Below are positions 1 through 9,149 of a stretch of DNA of 64,000 nucleotides, piece by piece. Positions within the stretch are counted from its first letter, which is position 1, and the number at the start of each line of letters is the position of its first letter. Origin of the DNA: Blastobasis lacticolella (lineage: Eukaryota > Arthropoda > Insecta > Lepidoptera > Blastobasidae); contig LR990050.1 in NCBI GenBank assembly GCA_905147135.1, positions 18,784,001-18,848,000 on the forward strand. Direction: 5' to 3'. The notes beneath the pieces are model-generated. The model did not search any database, had not been told where the DNA came from, and saw only the letters and a program-made list of their open reading frames with translations. A program made the translations under genes and the position numbers.

Positions 1-330
1 AGAATATTATTACAACAGAACATCAACCTTCTGGTTTTATAACGTTCATAGAATTTCAAGCTTACGGTGAGGGAAAACACCGTGATGAAGCCTGCACATT
101 TAGGCAACTGAATTTGTAACCATGATCCAATCTGGTCAAGTTCCCCTGGTAACCACGGAGGTCAGATGGTAGTCGCTTCACTGTAATTACCTAATCACGG
201 TCATGGTCAAGGTGGACCCCGGGCCCTCGTGCTCGAGAACACAACCGGGACATTAACGCCAAGATGATGATAGAATTTCAAGCTTAGGGTGGTTTACCAC
301 ATGTTTGGGCCCCGGTCCCAAGACTTATTC
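1..330 (+). mobile_element. SINE body fragments
   Basis: Positions 60-195 (GTGATGAAGCCTGCACATTT, TTAGGCAACTGAATTTGTAA, CATGATCCAATCTGGTC) are the body of the retroposon seen again at 7.47-8.01 kb. The phrase AGAATTTCAAGCTTA occurs twice (about 50 and 273), so fragments are nested or duplicated. The tRNA-like head is not in the window. Confidence 0.6.
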
Positions 331-684
331 TGAGTTATGTATAGGTATATCGTGCACGTCCTATCGGCGTCTCATGATCACATCACGCTTCCGAAGGCCT
401 GCTGGAAGAGATTTCTTTTAGAAATGAGCAGCGCCTGTTGTGCCATTTATTACTTTGCCTGTTATTTGCTATGCATTTCCTGTGTACAATAAACTGTTAA
501 ATAAATAAATAAATATAATCTTATTAAAACCAACCAAACTGAACAACAGTCAACAATGGACGTGGTTGGACACTTCCCCTGCTAACTCAAATACCAGAGA
601 CGCTACAGCAGTGCTAAGTATCGTAGCACGGATATTAAATGGCGTTAAGGAATTAACGTTGGTATAAGTGACGCTGCTAGAAGT

Positions 685-920
685 AGAACAACCTGAATGG
701 TTTAATGGTTTAACGGTCTGCCACGCAAGAGATCCCGGGTTCGATTCCTGGCCGGGCAGAAATTGAAATGATGAATTTTAATTTCTGTTACGGGTCTGGG
801 TGTTCTATGTATAATAATAGTATGTATTTAAAAGTATTTAAGTAGTATATCAGTTATCTAGCACCCATAGTACAAGCTTTGCTTAGTTTGGGGCTAGATG
901 GCGCTGTGTGAATTTGTCCA
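685..920 (+). mobile_element. tRNA-derived SINE
   Basis: A B-box-like string (GGTTCGATTCCTGG, about 738) lies in a tRNA-like head (ACGGTCTGCCACGCAAGAG ... GGCCGGGCAGA). An AT-rich body with ACGGGTCTGGGTGTTCTATG follows and ends near GATGGCGCTGTGTGAATTTG. An inverted copy lies at 10650-10895. A fragment of the same kind of head is at 2104-2180. There is no full acceptor stem, so it is not a tRNA gene. Confidence 0.72.
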
Positions 921-958
921 CGTATATTTATAAAAAGGAGGAAACCGAGTTGGACCAG

Positions 959-1063
959 TTTAAGGGTATGTTCCGGGTTTCCTACCGCGTACTTTTGTTG
1001 TCGAAATATCGGGCTACTCGTCAACAAAGGTACGCGGTAGGAAACCTGGAACATACCCTTAAA
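959..1063. repeat. Foldback repeat with about 42-bp arms
   Basis: The left arm (from TTTAAGGGTATGTTCCGGG) and right arm (to GGAACATACCCTTAAA) are near-perfect inverted repeats around a 20-nt loop (TCGAAATATCGGGCTACTCG). The loop and right arm recur at 5605-5672, so this is a dispersed MITE-like element. Confidence 0.75.
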
Positions 1064-1203
1064 ATGTGTGATAATACCCGCTATAGTTTAAAACATTATG
1101 TTACAGTTCATCTGGTTTTAGAGGATTTTTTGCTACGCAGAAACGTTGCTGTTTAACTTTACGTTGGTTTCAGATCAATTTATGTGCATTTGTTATGTTT
1201 CAG

Positions 1204-1266
1204 ATTGCGTTTGATCTGACCCACAAGTATCCGCCGGTAGAGCCACTACCTTACGCTGAAGGAAGG
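1204..1266 (+). CDS. pgant-like exon: linker before the lectin domain
   Basis: A 63-bp exon of 21 codons, phase 0 at both ends, lies between a good acceptor (TTTGTTATGTTTCAG) and the donor GTGCGTG. It encodes IAFDLTHKYPPVEPLPYAEGR. A short YPP(V/I)-P-P linker of this kind joins the catalytic and ricin-B domains in GALNT proteins. The next exon continues directly with IRPIWDNSFC. The exon is short, so its boundaries rest on the splice sites and the join to the next exon. Confidence 0.75.
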
Positions 1267-4200
1267 GTGCGTGATATTTTTTTTTGTTTATTTTGCTACC
1301 TATATAATCTAATCCATGAAACACCTCATGAAAGGTAATTTTCAAAGGTTAGTGTGATGACGTAAAGGGCCACAAGTCCGCTAGTTTAGGAATACCTTAA
1401 TGTACCCGGGAAAATAATAAAAAAGTTCATTTTCACTCTATACCATTATAGAAGTCGTTATTCCAAAACCAATAGCTTTTGTTTCACTTCGATACGATAA
1501 GTATGTATTTACAAAATTATTGTCAACACTGGCACTCGGCTTATACCACATGACGTCATCGTATCCGACGGCCTTTTTACGTTGCGCGAGTCACGCCTCC
1601 CGTCCGAATAGAACGAGGCTAGTGTGAGAATGGAATCCGATGACGTCACGGACGCGGCTTCGAAAACAATAGTGCGTGCTCATTTTTCGAATCTTTAAAA
1701 ATTCATTTATGAAGCAATATGTAATGCTAGAAAAAAAAATACATATTTTAAGTTGTAACATGTATTGAAAAAAAGCAACTAAATTAATATAATTTCCACC
1801 CTCATCAGAATCAGAATAGGAAGTTTGACGTGTTTCTAGTATTCTGCTCCTAATTAAGGACCAATGGTTTTTCATTGCAATTACTTTGAACTGCTTTTGG
1901 ACAACTTTCTATTCTGATTGGAGCTCGATTATGCACTAAAACGGCCGTCTCTTCAACATTAATAAGTAACTGAGAGTAGTGTAGAGAGTAGAGAATAGAG
2001 TAGAGTAGTACAATCAGAACTTATTACCACGCCGTTGATAATGATTTTTTGTACAATACCCATTTCGTCTCAATCGAAAAATTGTAATGGAGTCTCAATT
2101 GACCACCTGAGTAGTTCAGTTTGTTAACATGTCGGTCTGCCACGCAAAGGTCCCGGGTTCGATTCCCGGCCGGGCAGGAATAAAGCGATAGGCATCTTGG
2201 CTAAACCTGCTGTTTTTCATGTCATCCGGTAGGCAAATAGGCAAGCGGGCCCCCTGATGAAAAGTGGTCACCGCTGCCTTTAGACATGAGCTACACCAGG
2301 GCTATCACCAATGCCCACCTCTAATACCCTGGGACACGTTGCTTTGGTTGCAAAAAGGCAAATGCCCTTCCACTGCCAAAAGCCACGGTTCCCCTCCACC
2401 CTATGGTTCACTGGAAACCTTACTGTCTGGAACGCAATACTATTTAAAATAGTATTGTTTGGGCTTTGGCTAGTATTCTTAAAATAGTTTTTTCTATCAA
2501 TTGACATAATAGGTTTATACCATGTTCCTCAGATCCGTCCGATATGGGACAACAGTTTCTGCGTGGACGCGGCCAACGGCGGACAGATGGATAAGGTCAA
2601 GCTATCGTACTGCACCGGCTCCGAGGAACAATACTTCATACTGTCCTACCATAAGGATATCAGGTGAGAATGCACTATCCTACTACAAGGATATCAGGTG
2701 AGAATGCACCGTCCTACCTTAAGGATATCAGGTGAGAATGCACTATCCTACTACAAGGATATCAGGTGGGAATGCATTCGCCTACCTTAAGGATATTAGG
2801 TGAGAATTCACTGTCCTACTACAAGGATATCAGATGAGAATGCGCTGGCCTACCTTAAGGATATCACATGAGAATGCGCTGGCCTACATTAAGCATATCA
2901 GGTGAGAATGCACTATCCTACCACAAGGATATCAGGTGAGAATGCACTGGCCTACCTTAAGGATATCAGGTGAGAATGCACTGTCCTACCACAAGGATAT
3001 CAGGTGAGAATGCACTGGCCTACCTTAAGGATATCAGGTGAGAATGCACTGGCCTACCTTAAGGATATCAGGTGAGAATGCACTGGCCTACCTTAAGGAT
3101 ATCAGGTGAGAATGCACTGGCCTACCTTAAGGATATCAGGTGAGAATTCACTGTCCTACTACAAGGATATCAGATGAGAATGCGCTGGCCTACCTTAAGG
3201 ATATCACATGAGAATGCGCTGGCCTACATTAAGCATATCAGGTGAGAATGCACTATCCTACCACAAGGTTATCAGGTGAGAATGCACTGGCCTACCTTAA
3301 GGATATCAGGTGAGAATGCACTGGCCTACCTTAAGGATATCAGGTGAGAATGCACTGGCCTACCTTAAGGATATCAGGTGAGAATGCACTATCCTACCAC
3401 AAGGATATCAGGTGAGAATGCACTGGCCTACCTTAAGGATATCAGGTGAGAATGCACTATCCTACCACAAGGATATCAGGTGAGAATGCACTGGCCTACC
3501 TTAAGGATATCAGGTGAGAATGCACTGTCCTACCACAAGGATATCAGGTGAGAATGCACTATCCTACCACAAGGATATCAGGTGAGAATGCACTGGCCTA
3601 CCTTAAGGATATCAGGTGAGAATGCACTGTCCTACCACAAGGATATCAGGTGAGAATGCACTGGCCTACCTTAAGGATATCAGGTGAGAATGCACTGGCC
3701 TACTACAAGGATATCAGGTGAGAATGCACTGTCCTACCACAAGGATATCAGGTGAGAATGCACTGGCCTACCTTAAGGATATCAGGTGAGAATGCACTGG
3801 CCTACCTTAAGGATATCAGGTGAGAATGCACTGGCCTACCTTAAGGATATCAGGTGAGAATTCACTGTCCTACTACAAGGATATCAGATGAGAATGCGCT
3901 GGCCTACCTTAAGGATATCACATGAGAATGCGCTGGCCTACATTAAGCATATCAGGTGAGAATGCACTATCCTACCACAAGGTTATCAGGTGAGAATGCA
4001 CTGGCCTACCTTAAGGATATCAGGTGAGAATGCACTGGCCTACCTTAAGGATATCAGGTGAGAATGCACTGGCCTACCTTAAGGATATCAGGTGAGAATG
4101 CACTATCCTACCACAAGGATATCAGGTGAGAATGCACTGGCCTACCTTAAGGATATCAGGTGAGAATGCACTATCCTACCACAAGGATATCAGGTGAGAA

Positions 4201-7200
4201 TGCACTGGCCTACCTTAAGGATATCAGGTGAGAATGCACTGTCCTACCACAAGGATATCAGGTGAGAATGCACTATCCTACCACAAGGATATCAGGTGAG
4301 AATGCACTGGCCTACCTTAAGGATATCAGGTGAGAATGCACTGTCCTACCACAAGGATATCAGGTGAGAATGCACTGGCCTACCTTAAGGATATCAGGTG
4401 AGAATGCACTGGCCTACTACAAGGATATCAGGTGAGAATGCACTGTCCTACCACAAGGATATCAGGTGAGAATGCACTGGCCTACCTTAAGGATATCAGG
4501 TGAGAATGCACTGGCCTACCTTAAGGATATCAGGTGAGAATGCACTGGCCTACCTTAAGGATATCAGGTGAGAATGCACTGGCCTACCTTAAGGATATCA
4601 GGTGAGAATGCACTATCCTACCACAAGGATATCAGGTGAGAATGCACTGGCCTACCTTAAGGATATCAGGTGAGAATGCACTGTCCTACCACAAGGATAT
4701 CAGGTGAGAATGCACTGGCCTACCTTAAGGATATCAGGTGAGAATGCACTATCCTACCACAAGGATATCAGGTGAGAATGCACTGTCCTACCACAAGGAT
4801 ATCAGGTGAGAATGCACTATCCTACCACAAGGATATCAGGTGAGAATGCACTGTCCTACCACAAGGATATCAGGTGAGAATGCACTATCCTACCACAAGG
4901 ATATCAGGTGCGAATGCACTGTCCTACCACAAGGATATCAGGTGAGAATGCACTATCCTACCACAAGGATATCAGGTGAGAATTCACTGTCCTACCACAA
5001 GGATATCAGGTGAGAATGCACTATCCTACCACAAGGATATCAGGTGAGAATTCACTGTCCTACCACAAGGATATCAGGTGCGAATGCACTGTCCTGCTGG
5101 ATATCGTAGGTTTACCATATTACCGATTATTACCGGTATTTTTGCGGAATGTTGGGGACGTTGGCTCCTCGCAGCTCAGGGTTCCGCGGAGCACACTGAG
5201 AATGCCTGCTATAGGGAATATTTTTAATATGCCACTTATTATAACCTTTAAAATTGTTCGTTTAGTTATGTTAAACAATATTCTTAGGTCCATAAAATAA
5301 CGTTGTAACTTGCAGTGTCCTAGTAGGGTTCTTTTACTTAAACTTCTTAAACTTTACTGCCCTATCGGCCATCTGTTCTTTGAGCTATGTGCCCTGCCCA
5401 CTGCCACTTCAGTCTGGCAATCCTTAGGTCTATGTCGGTGACCTTGGTTCGCTTGCGGATCTTCTCATCTCTGATTCGATCGTGCAACGAGACTCCGAGC
5501 ATAACCCTTTTCATTGCCCTTTCGCAATATAAAATCTAATGTTTTAAACTATCGCGGTTATTATTGCATCATGCATCATGGTCACGGGACGCAAGTGCAA
5601 CTGTGTCGAAATATCGGGCTACTCGTCAACAAAGGTACGCGGTAGGAAACCCGGAACATACCCTTAAAATGTGTAATATAATTTTTTTATTTTTTAAACG
5701 TTGAGTCTCAAAAAGTCCAAGTTGCAAAATGTCGAGTGGTAGAAAAGTGTTCAAGTCGCAAAAAGTTCAAGTTGTAAAATGTCCAAGTTGCAAAAAGTCC
5801 AGGTTGCAAAATGACCAAGTTGTAAAATATCACTTGCTTGACTCATTGCTATGTTACGGGCACAAAGCTCTTTGTGCCCGTAACATAGCAATGAGGTTTT
5901 TTACGTAATTTTAGTAGTACTTATAAGTTTTTTTTTTTAAATGTGAAAATAGTAAATAAAATAAAAAAAAAAACTTAAAATCTTACGGTGACATAATTAC
6001 GTGGGGAACTGAACGATTCGCCTATTGATACATGTATCGATGCACAGGCTGAAGTCTCGTCTGATCTGCTGGGACCTGCCCGAGTCCGCGGACGGCAGCC
6101 CCGTGCTTCTCTTCTCGTGCCACCTCGGCGGCGGCAACCAGGCTTGGGCATACAAGAACGTAAGTTCACTGACTACCACATACTAACAGGCTAGCAGGTG
6201 ATGGGTGCGGAGTGCGTGGGAGAAACTAGAGGGAATGGATGGATGAATTACGAAATGGAATGTGAATGAGCCCGAGAAAGAGATATTAAAGCGGTGAAAA
6301 GTTTTTGCAGGGTCGCCAACACGTGAGTGATATCCCTGGTATTGCAAACGTCCATAAGCCAAAAAAATACAGTTCAAATAAATGGCCGACAAAACGCAGA
6401 TCTGTAGGCTAATAACATAACCCTGTTGCCAACAATTCTTTGATTTCAATAATTGAAATTGTCACTTGCGATTACGTATGATAGATTTAATAGCTTCAGT
6501 TCAAACAATCGATGATACAGAATCGCTATTTTAGCTTTAAGTCTGCCAATGTACTGTTTGTGCATGAAGTAAAAATAAATAAATAAAATCGCAAAAGTAA
6601 CAATTTCAATCATTGAAATCAAAGAATTGTTGGCAACAGCGTTTAACATTAGCCTATTGGATGCTTTTCCATAGAAAATAAAATAATCTAATATTGAACT
6701 TATAGTTCATTCGCGATAAGAAAATAGTGAGTCATCGTTGTCCGCCGAACTAGCGCCGCCCCTCGACCAATCGGGTCGCAACGAATTAGAAAGCTAAGTT
6801 CACAGTGACCAGTTGACGGCAGAAAATAATGAAAATAAATACCGCGCCGCTTGGAATTAACAGCAAATACTAGACTGACTGACTGGCCGTGTGGTGTCCG
6901 GCAGAGTAGAATAGCACCAACCCCTTACACTCGTGGGTGACATACAAGGCAACTAATGTTTTCGAAGCAAAAGATCAGGAGACTCCGTAGTCTGGAAAAT
7001 GGGCAGCAGCATTTTCCATTGTTATATTTAAACACTGCGATCTCCAACCCGCCTGCCAAGCGTGGAGATTATGGCAATAACCTCCCCTTTCGTGGGAGAG
7101 GCCCCAAGTCCTGTAGTGGACTGTTACGGGCTGCGATAATGACTAGACTGACTGTTAAGCAAAGGGATATCCATGGCATATCATTGACTTTATTTTGAGT

Positions 7201-8696
7201 TTGAGACAATTAAGTTGATTTTTATCGTTTATTATGCTGACGAATACCGCCATTTTAAACCCCGAGGCAAAAATGTATGATGAAAAATATGGGTATCTGT
7301 AAATCTGTGTCTGTTTGTGGCATCGTAGCTTCCGAACGGATGGACAGACTTTGATGCGGTTGTCTTTATTCGAAGACCAGTTGAGTGGAGATAGTTATTG
7401 GCTTGTTGCTTTTTTAAATCAATACAGTAGTTTGTGGGAAATATTATAGTATAGGTGTATGTATAGAGGTTCCGGGTTCGAATCCCATTGCGGCCATGTA
7501 CCAATGACTCTTTTCTGAGTTATGTACATTAGTAGAATGCTAACCGATGCTCTTACAGTAAGGAACAATATCGTGATGAAAATGCATATTTAGGTGACTG
7601 GATGTGTAACAATGATCCAGTCAGTTCAGGTTCCCCTGGTAGCAGGGTCATTGAGGGCAGTCGCTCCACTGTATTTACCTGATCGCCAAATCCTGGATCA
7701 TGTTCCGGGTCCGCCATGACCATTATTTGGCGATCAGATAATTACAATGAAGCGACTAACATCTGACCTCCGTGACCCTGCAACCAGGGGATCCTGACCA
7801 GATTGGATCATGGTTACAAATTCAGTTGCCTAAATTTGCAGGTTTCATCACGATGTTTTCCCTCACCGTAAGGGCATCGGTTAGAATTCAACTAACGTAC
7901 ATAACTCAGAAAAGAGTCATTGCTACATGGCCGCAGCGGGATTCGAACCCGGTACCTCTCGCTAACGAGTCGGATACTCAACCACCCGGCCACCGACACT
8001 CACTCTTGTGGTACACTCAGCATAACTGCCGCAAAGATCAGAAAGTGTGTCGTATGTGACAAATGCTTGTTTGCGCGTTACTTTAAAAACAAATAATAAG
8101 ACTACGATAAGTCCGAATCGCTTATTAAAAAAAATTAAAAAAATCTCTGTATGACAACTTATAACAAGTTTTTTTAAAGTAATAGAACGTCATTCATAAA
8201 AGTCATAACAAATTATATTTCTGTGGGATTGATTATTTTCGTGAGTTATGACAAATATTATTAAATAATGGGCAAAACAATTAAAAAGGAAGTGAGGGTG
8301 ATGATTCTAAGCATGATTAATAATTTAGTCAAACTAAAAGTACAAGTTCAACCCAAATAACTGAATGTTTACAAGACTGACAAGGACAGATTGTCCTCAG
8401 ATTATCGCCATATCCACATTTTACATTTCTAACTACTGTCAGTCAATACGGACTTATCGTGGTCCTATTACAGCAATCGATAATTGCAGGACACCGTACA
8501 GCTGATCCACCCAGCCAGCGGGAAATGCGTGGCCGCCATACCGGGCACTCTCGACATATTTGTGGTCGCATGCGACCCGGACTCCTTTGCCCAACGCTGG
8601 AATATAGAGGAAATAAACGACGAAATGATGGAGTTGTTTGATAAGCAAGTGGACAGGGTCACCGGGACTTTGGAGCCCTGGCCGGCAGAAGGTTAG
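1204..8696 (+). CDS. Polypeptide GalNAc-transferase, 3' part (lectin domain), exons 1204-1266, 2533-2663, 6048-6159, 8490-8696
   Basis: This is the 3' end of a pgant/GALNT-family gene. The enzymes are Golgi type II membrane proteins that start mucin-type O-glycosylation by moving GalNAc from UDP-GalNAc to Ser/Thr; the C-terminal ricin-B lectin domain biases acceptor choice. Four exons splice in frame (63, 131, 112 and 207 bp) and give about 170 residues: a linker (KYPPVEPLPYAEGR), an alpha repeat (SFCVDAANG), a beta repeat (LICWDLPES ... GGNQAW) and a gamma repeat (GKCVAAIPG ... FAQRW), ending in TAG. The Cys pairs and QxW-like motifs of ricin-B repeats are visible. The catalytic domain must lie left of the window. 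I cannot tell which pgant paralogue this is. Two further terminal exons downstream can replace the last one. Confidence 0.88.
1267..2532 (+). other. Intron of the pgant-like gene
   Basis: AT-rich intron with no supported exon. It contains several TGACGTCA/TGACGTAA strings (1348-1650) and a SINE head fragment at 2104-2180; otherwise I see nothing clear. Confidence 0.6.
2104..2180 (+). mobile_element. SINE head fragment (tRNA-like)
   Basis: GTCGGTCTGCCACGCAAAGG followed by the B-box GGTTCGATTCCCGGCCGGGC. It resembles the head of the 685-920 SINE, with little body after it. Confidence 0.5.
2533..2663 (+). CDS. pgant-like exon: lectin alpha repeat
   Basis: A 131-bp exon that enters in phase 0 and leaves after two bases of an Arg codon (AG|GTGAGAATG). 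It encodes IRPIWDNSFCVDAANGG, then QMDKVKLSYC, then TGSEEQYFILSYHKDI(R), which is the alpha repeat of a ricin-B domain with the first Cys pair (SFC ... SYC) and a degenerate QxW (EQYF). Its last 23 bases plus the first 11 intron bases are the seed of the 72-copy 34-bp minisatellite that follows without a gap. Splicing at any later repeat donor would read through the first donor and meet TGA at once (ATC AGG TGA). Confidence 0.9.
2641..5088 (+). repeat. Minisatellite, 72 x 34 bp, built from the exon/intron junction
   Basis: The unit begins at the exon bases CTGTCCTACCA and runs through AAGGATATCAGGTGAGAATG to CA. (5089-2641)/34 is exactly 72, so there is no net indel. The first unit is the authentic end of the lectin-alpha exon. 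Three main variants alternate: CTGTCCTACCACAAGG, CTATCCTACCACAAGG and CTGGCCTACCTTAAGG. Most units keep the 5' splice-site string AGGTGAGAAT; a few have AGATGAG, ACATGAG, AGGTGCG or AGGTGGG. A variant block starting at 2801, 3141 and 3855 shows larger-scale duplication (714 bp = 21 units between the last two). Confidence 0.97.
5340..5530 (-). mobile_element. RTE-type LINE fragment (reverse-transcriptase ORF C-terminus)
   Basis: On the minus strand this reads RAMKRVMLGVSLHDRIRDEK, then IRKRTKVTDIDLRIARLKWQ, then WAGHIAQRTDGR. It matches the C-terminal part of the longer RTE copy at 12.75-14.55 kb. It is a short, 5'-truncated fragment inside the pgant-like intron. Confidence 0.7.
5605..5672 (+). 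repeat. Half copy of the 959-1063 foldback
   Basis: It contains the loop TCGAAATATCGGGCTACTCG and the right arm TCAACAAAGGTACGCGGTAG through ACATACCCTTAAAATGTG, without the left arm. Confidence 0.75.
5706..5832 (+). repeat. Degenerate tandem repeat, about 16-17 bp unit
   Basis: About seven imperfect copies of a unit like AAAAAGTCCAAGTTGC, alternating with AAAATGTCCAAGTTGT. It ends just before the perfect palindrome at 5842. Confidence 0.8.
5842..5895. repeat. Perfect 26-bp inverted repeat with 2-nt loop
   Basis: The arm from CTCATTGCTATGTTACGGGC to ACAAAG is followed by CT and then its exact reverse complement ending at CAATGAG. It is intronic, about 150 bp before the acceptor at 6048. A perfect arm suggests it is young or actively maintained. 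Confidence 0.93.
6048..6159 (+). CDS. pgant-like exon: lectin beta repeat
   Basis: A 112-bp exon; its first base completes the Arg codon, then 37 codons follow, ending in phase 0 at the donor GTAAGTTC. It encodes LKSRLICWDLPESADG, then SPVLLFSCHLGGGNQAWAYKN, the beta repeat with its Cys pair and a clean QxW (NQAW). Coding GC is far higher than in the AT-rich flanks. Phase-0 exit matches all three candidate terminal exons downstream. Confidence 0.92.
6882..7141 (+). mobile_element. Short retroposon (LINE-tail type) with 13-bp target duplication
   Basis: It starts near GGCCGTGTGGTGTCCGGCAG and ends near CAAGTCCTGTAGTGGACTG and TTACGGGCTGCGATA. It is flanked by ACTAGACTGACTG at 6869-6881 and 7142-7154. 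A second copy lies at 11039-11307; shorter relatives are at about 34040-34200 and 55050-55125. It has no coding capacity. Confidence 0.82.
7228..7400 (-). mobile_element. Fragment of a dispersed repeat
   Basis: CTGTTTGTGGCATCGTAGCT followed by TCCGAACGGATGGACAGAC is the reverse of the family seen at 63170-63420 (TCTATCCGTTCGGGAGCTAC, GATGCCACAGACAGATAC) and, in part, at 10165-10275. It is non-coding. Confidence 0.55.
7455..8010. mobile_element. Two tRNA-derived SINEs in head-out inverted orientation
   Basis: The left copy (+) has the tRNA-like B-box GGTTCGAATCCCATTGCGGC at about 7472 and the phrase ATGACTCTTTTCTGAGTTAT. The right copy (-) ends with its head at about 7930-8010 (reverse complement of GGTTCGAATCCCGCTGCGGC). 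The bodies meet near 7700 in TGATCGCCAAATCCTGGATC and its inverse, giving a palindrome of about 550 bp. Confidence 0.75.
8099..8466. mobile_element. MITE ending about 24 bp before the acceptor of terminal exon 4A
   Basis: The ends are imperfect inverted repeats: AAGACTACGATAAGTCCGAA, against the reverse complement of the right end, AGGACCACGATAAGTCCGTA. A related element with the same termini lies at 14938-15485. It has no ORF. Confidence 0.78.
8490..8696 (+). CDS. pgant-like terminal exon 4A: lectin gamma repeat and stop
   Basis: A 207-bp exon of 68 codons plus TAG. The acceptor is CGATAATTGCAG. It encodes DTVQLIHPASGKCVAAI, then PGTLDIFVVACDPDSFAQRW, then NIEEINDEMMELF ... VTGTLEPWPAEG. 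The Cys pair (GKC ... VAC) and QxW (AQRW) mark the third ricin-B repeat. The exon is the same length as 4B and shares its phase and the RW-I--IN and VTG motifs. A MITE ends only about 24 bp before the acceptor, so the branch point must be within or next to it. Confidence 0.9.
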   Translation, partial: DTVQLIHPASGKCVAAIPGTLDIFVVACDPDSFAQRWNIEEINDEMMELFDKQVDRVTGTLEPWPAEG

Positions 8697-8768
8697 GTTT
8701 CCACTGCAGTTTGGTAGTCAGTTTAGTATTCCCATTTTCAATGTAGCTAGTCTGTATTCCACCGTAAA

Positions 8769-9083
8769 GCCACCTGACGTCTCATGTAATTTGGTGGTGT
8801 TATATATACTGTTTTACCCACAGATTTATGTTCTACAGATATAAATCTGTGACTAGAACAGTTTACGTCTGGTTTACCCATAAATTTATGTTCTACAGAT
8901 ATAAATCTGTGACTAGAACAGTTTACGTCTGGTTTACCCATGGATTTATGTTCTACAGATATAAATCTGTGACTAAAACAGTTTACGTCTGGTTTACCCA
9001 TGGATTTGTGTTCTACAGATAAAAATCCACGGGAAAAAGAGTTTCCTCTGTTAACACCGACTAATTACACGACGGCAGGTGGC
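8769..9083. mobile_element. MITE carrying a 60-bp tandem repeat, downstream of exon 4A stop
   Basis: The terminal inverted repeats are about 34 bp: GCCACCTGACGTCTCATGTA on the left and, reversed from the right, GCCACCTGCCGTCGTGTAAT. Three exact-length 60-bp units run from 8821 to 9000 (unit around TTCTACAGATATAAATCTGT and TTTACGTCTGGTTTACCCA) and a partial one to about 9028. It begins 73 bp after the stop of exon 4A, so it would be in its 3' UTR. A relative is at 27723-28055. Confidence 0.85.
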
Positions 9084-9149
9084 CTCATATTCAAGTGGTT
9101 ACTCCTCTCAGTAAATAACTTAATTTTGAACCCTTGCGGGTTTGCTAGC

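Noticed and set aside
704..775. Possible tRNA gene (B-box, GGTTCGATTCC), also at 2130, 7470, 7950 and 10830
   Set aside because: No paired acceptor stem; each is followed by a shared SINE body and several copies exist in both orientations.
2641..5088. CRISPR-like array of direct repeats
   Set aside because: The units are contiguous with no unique spacers, the genome is eukaryotic, and the unit derives from an exon boundary; it is a minisatellite.
8828..9022. Open frame FYRYKSVTRTVYVWFTH repeated
   Set aside because: It is a translation of the 60-bp (20-codon) tandem repeat inside a MITE, with an equal frame on the other strand.
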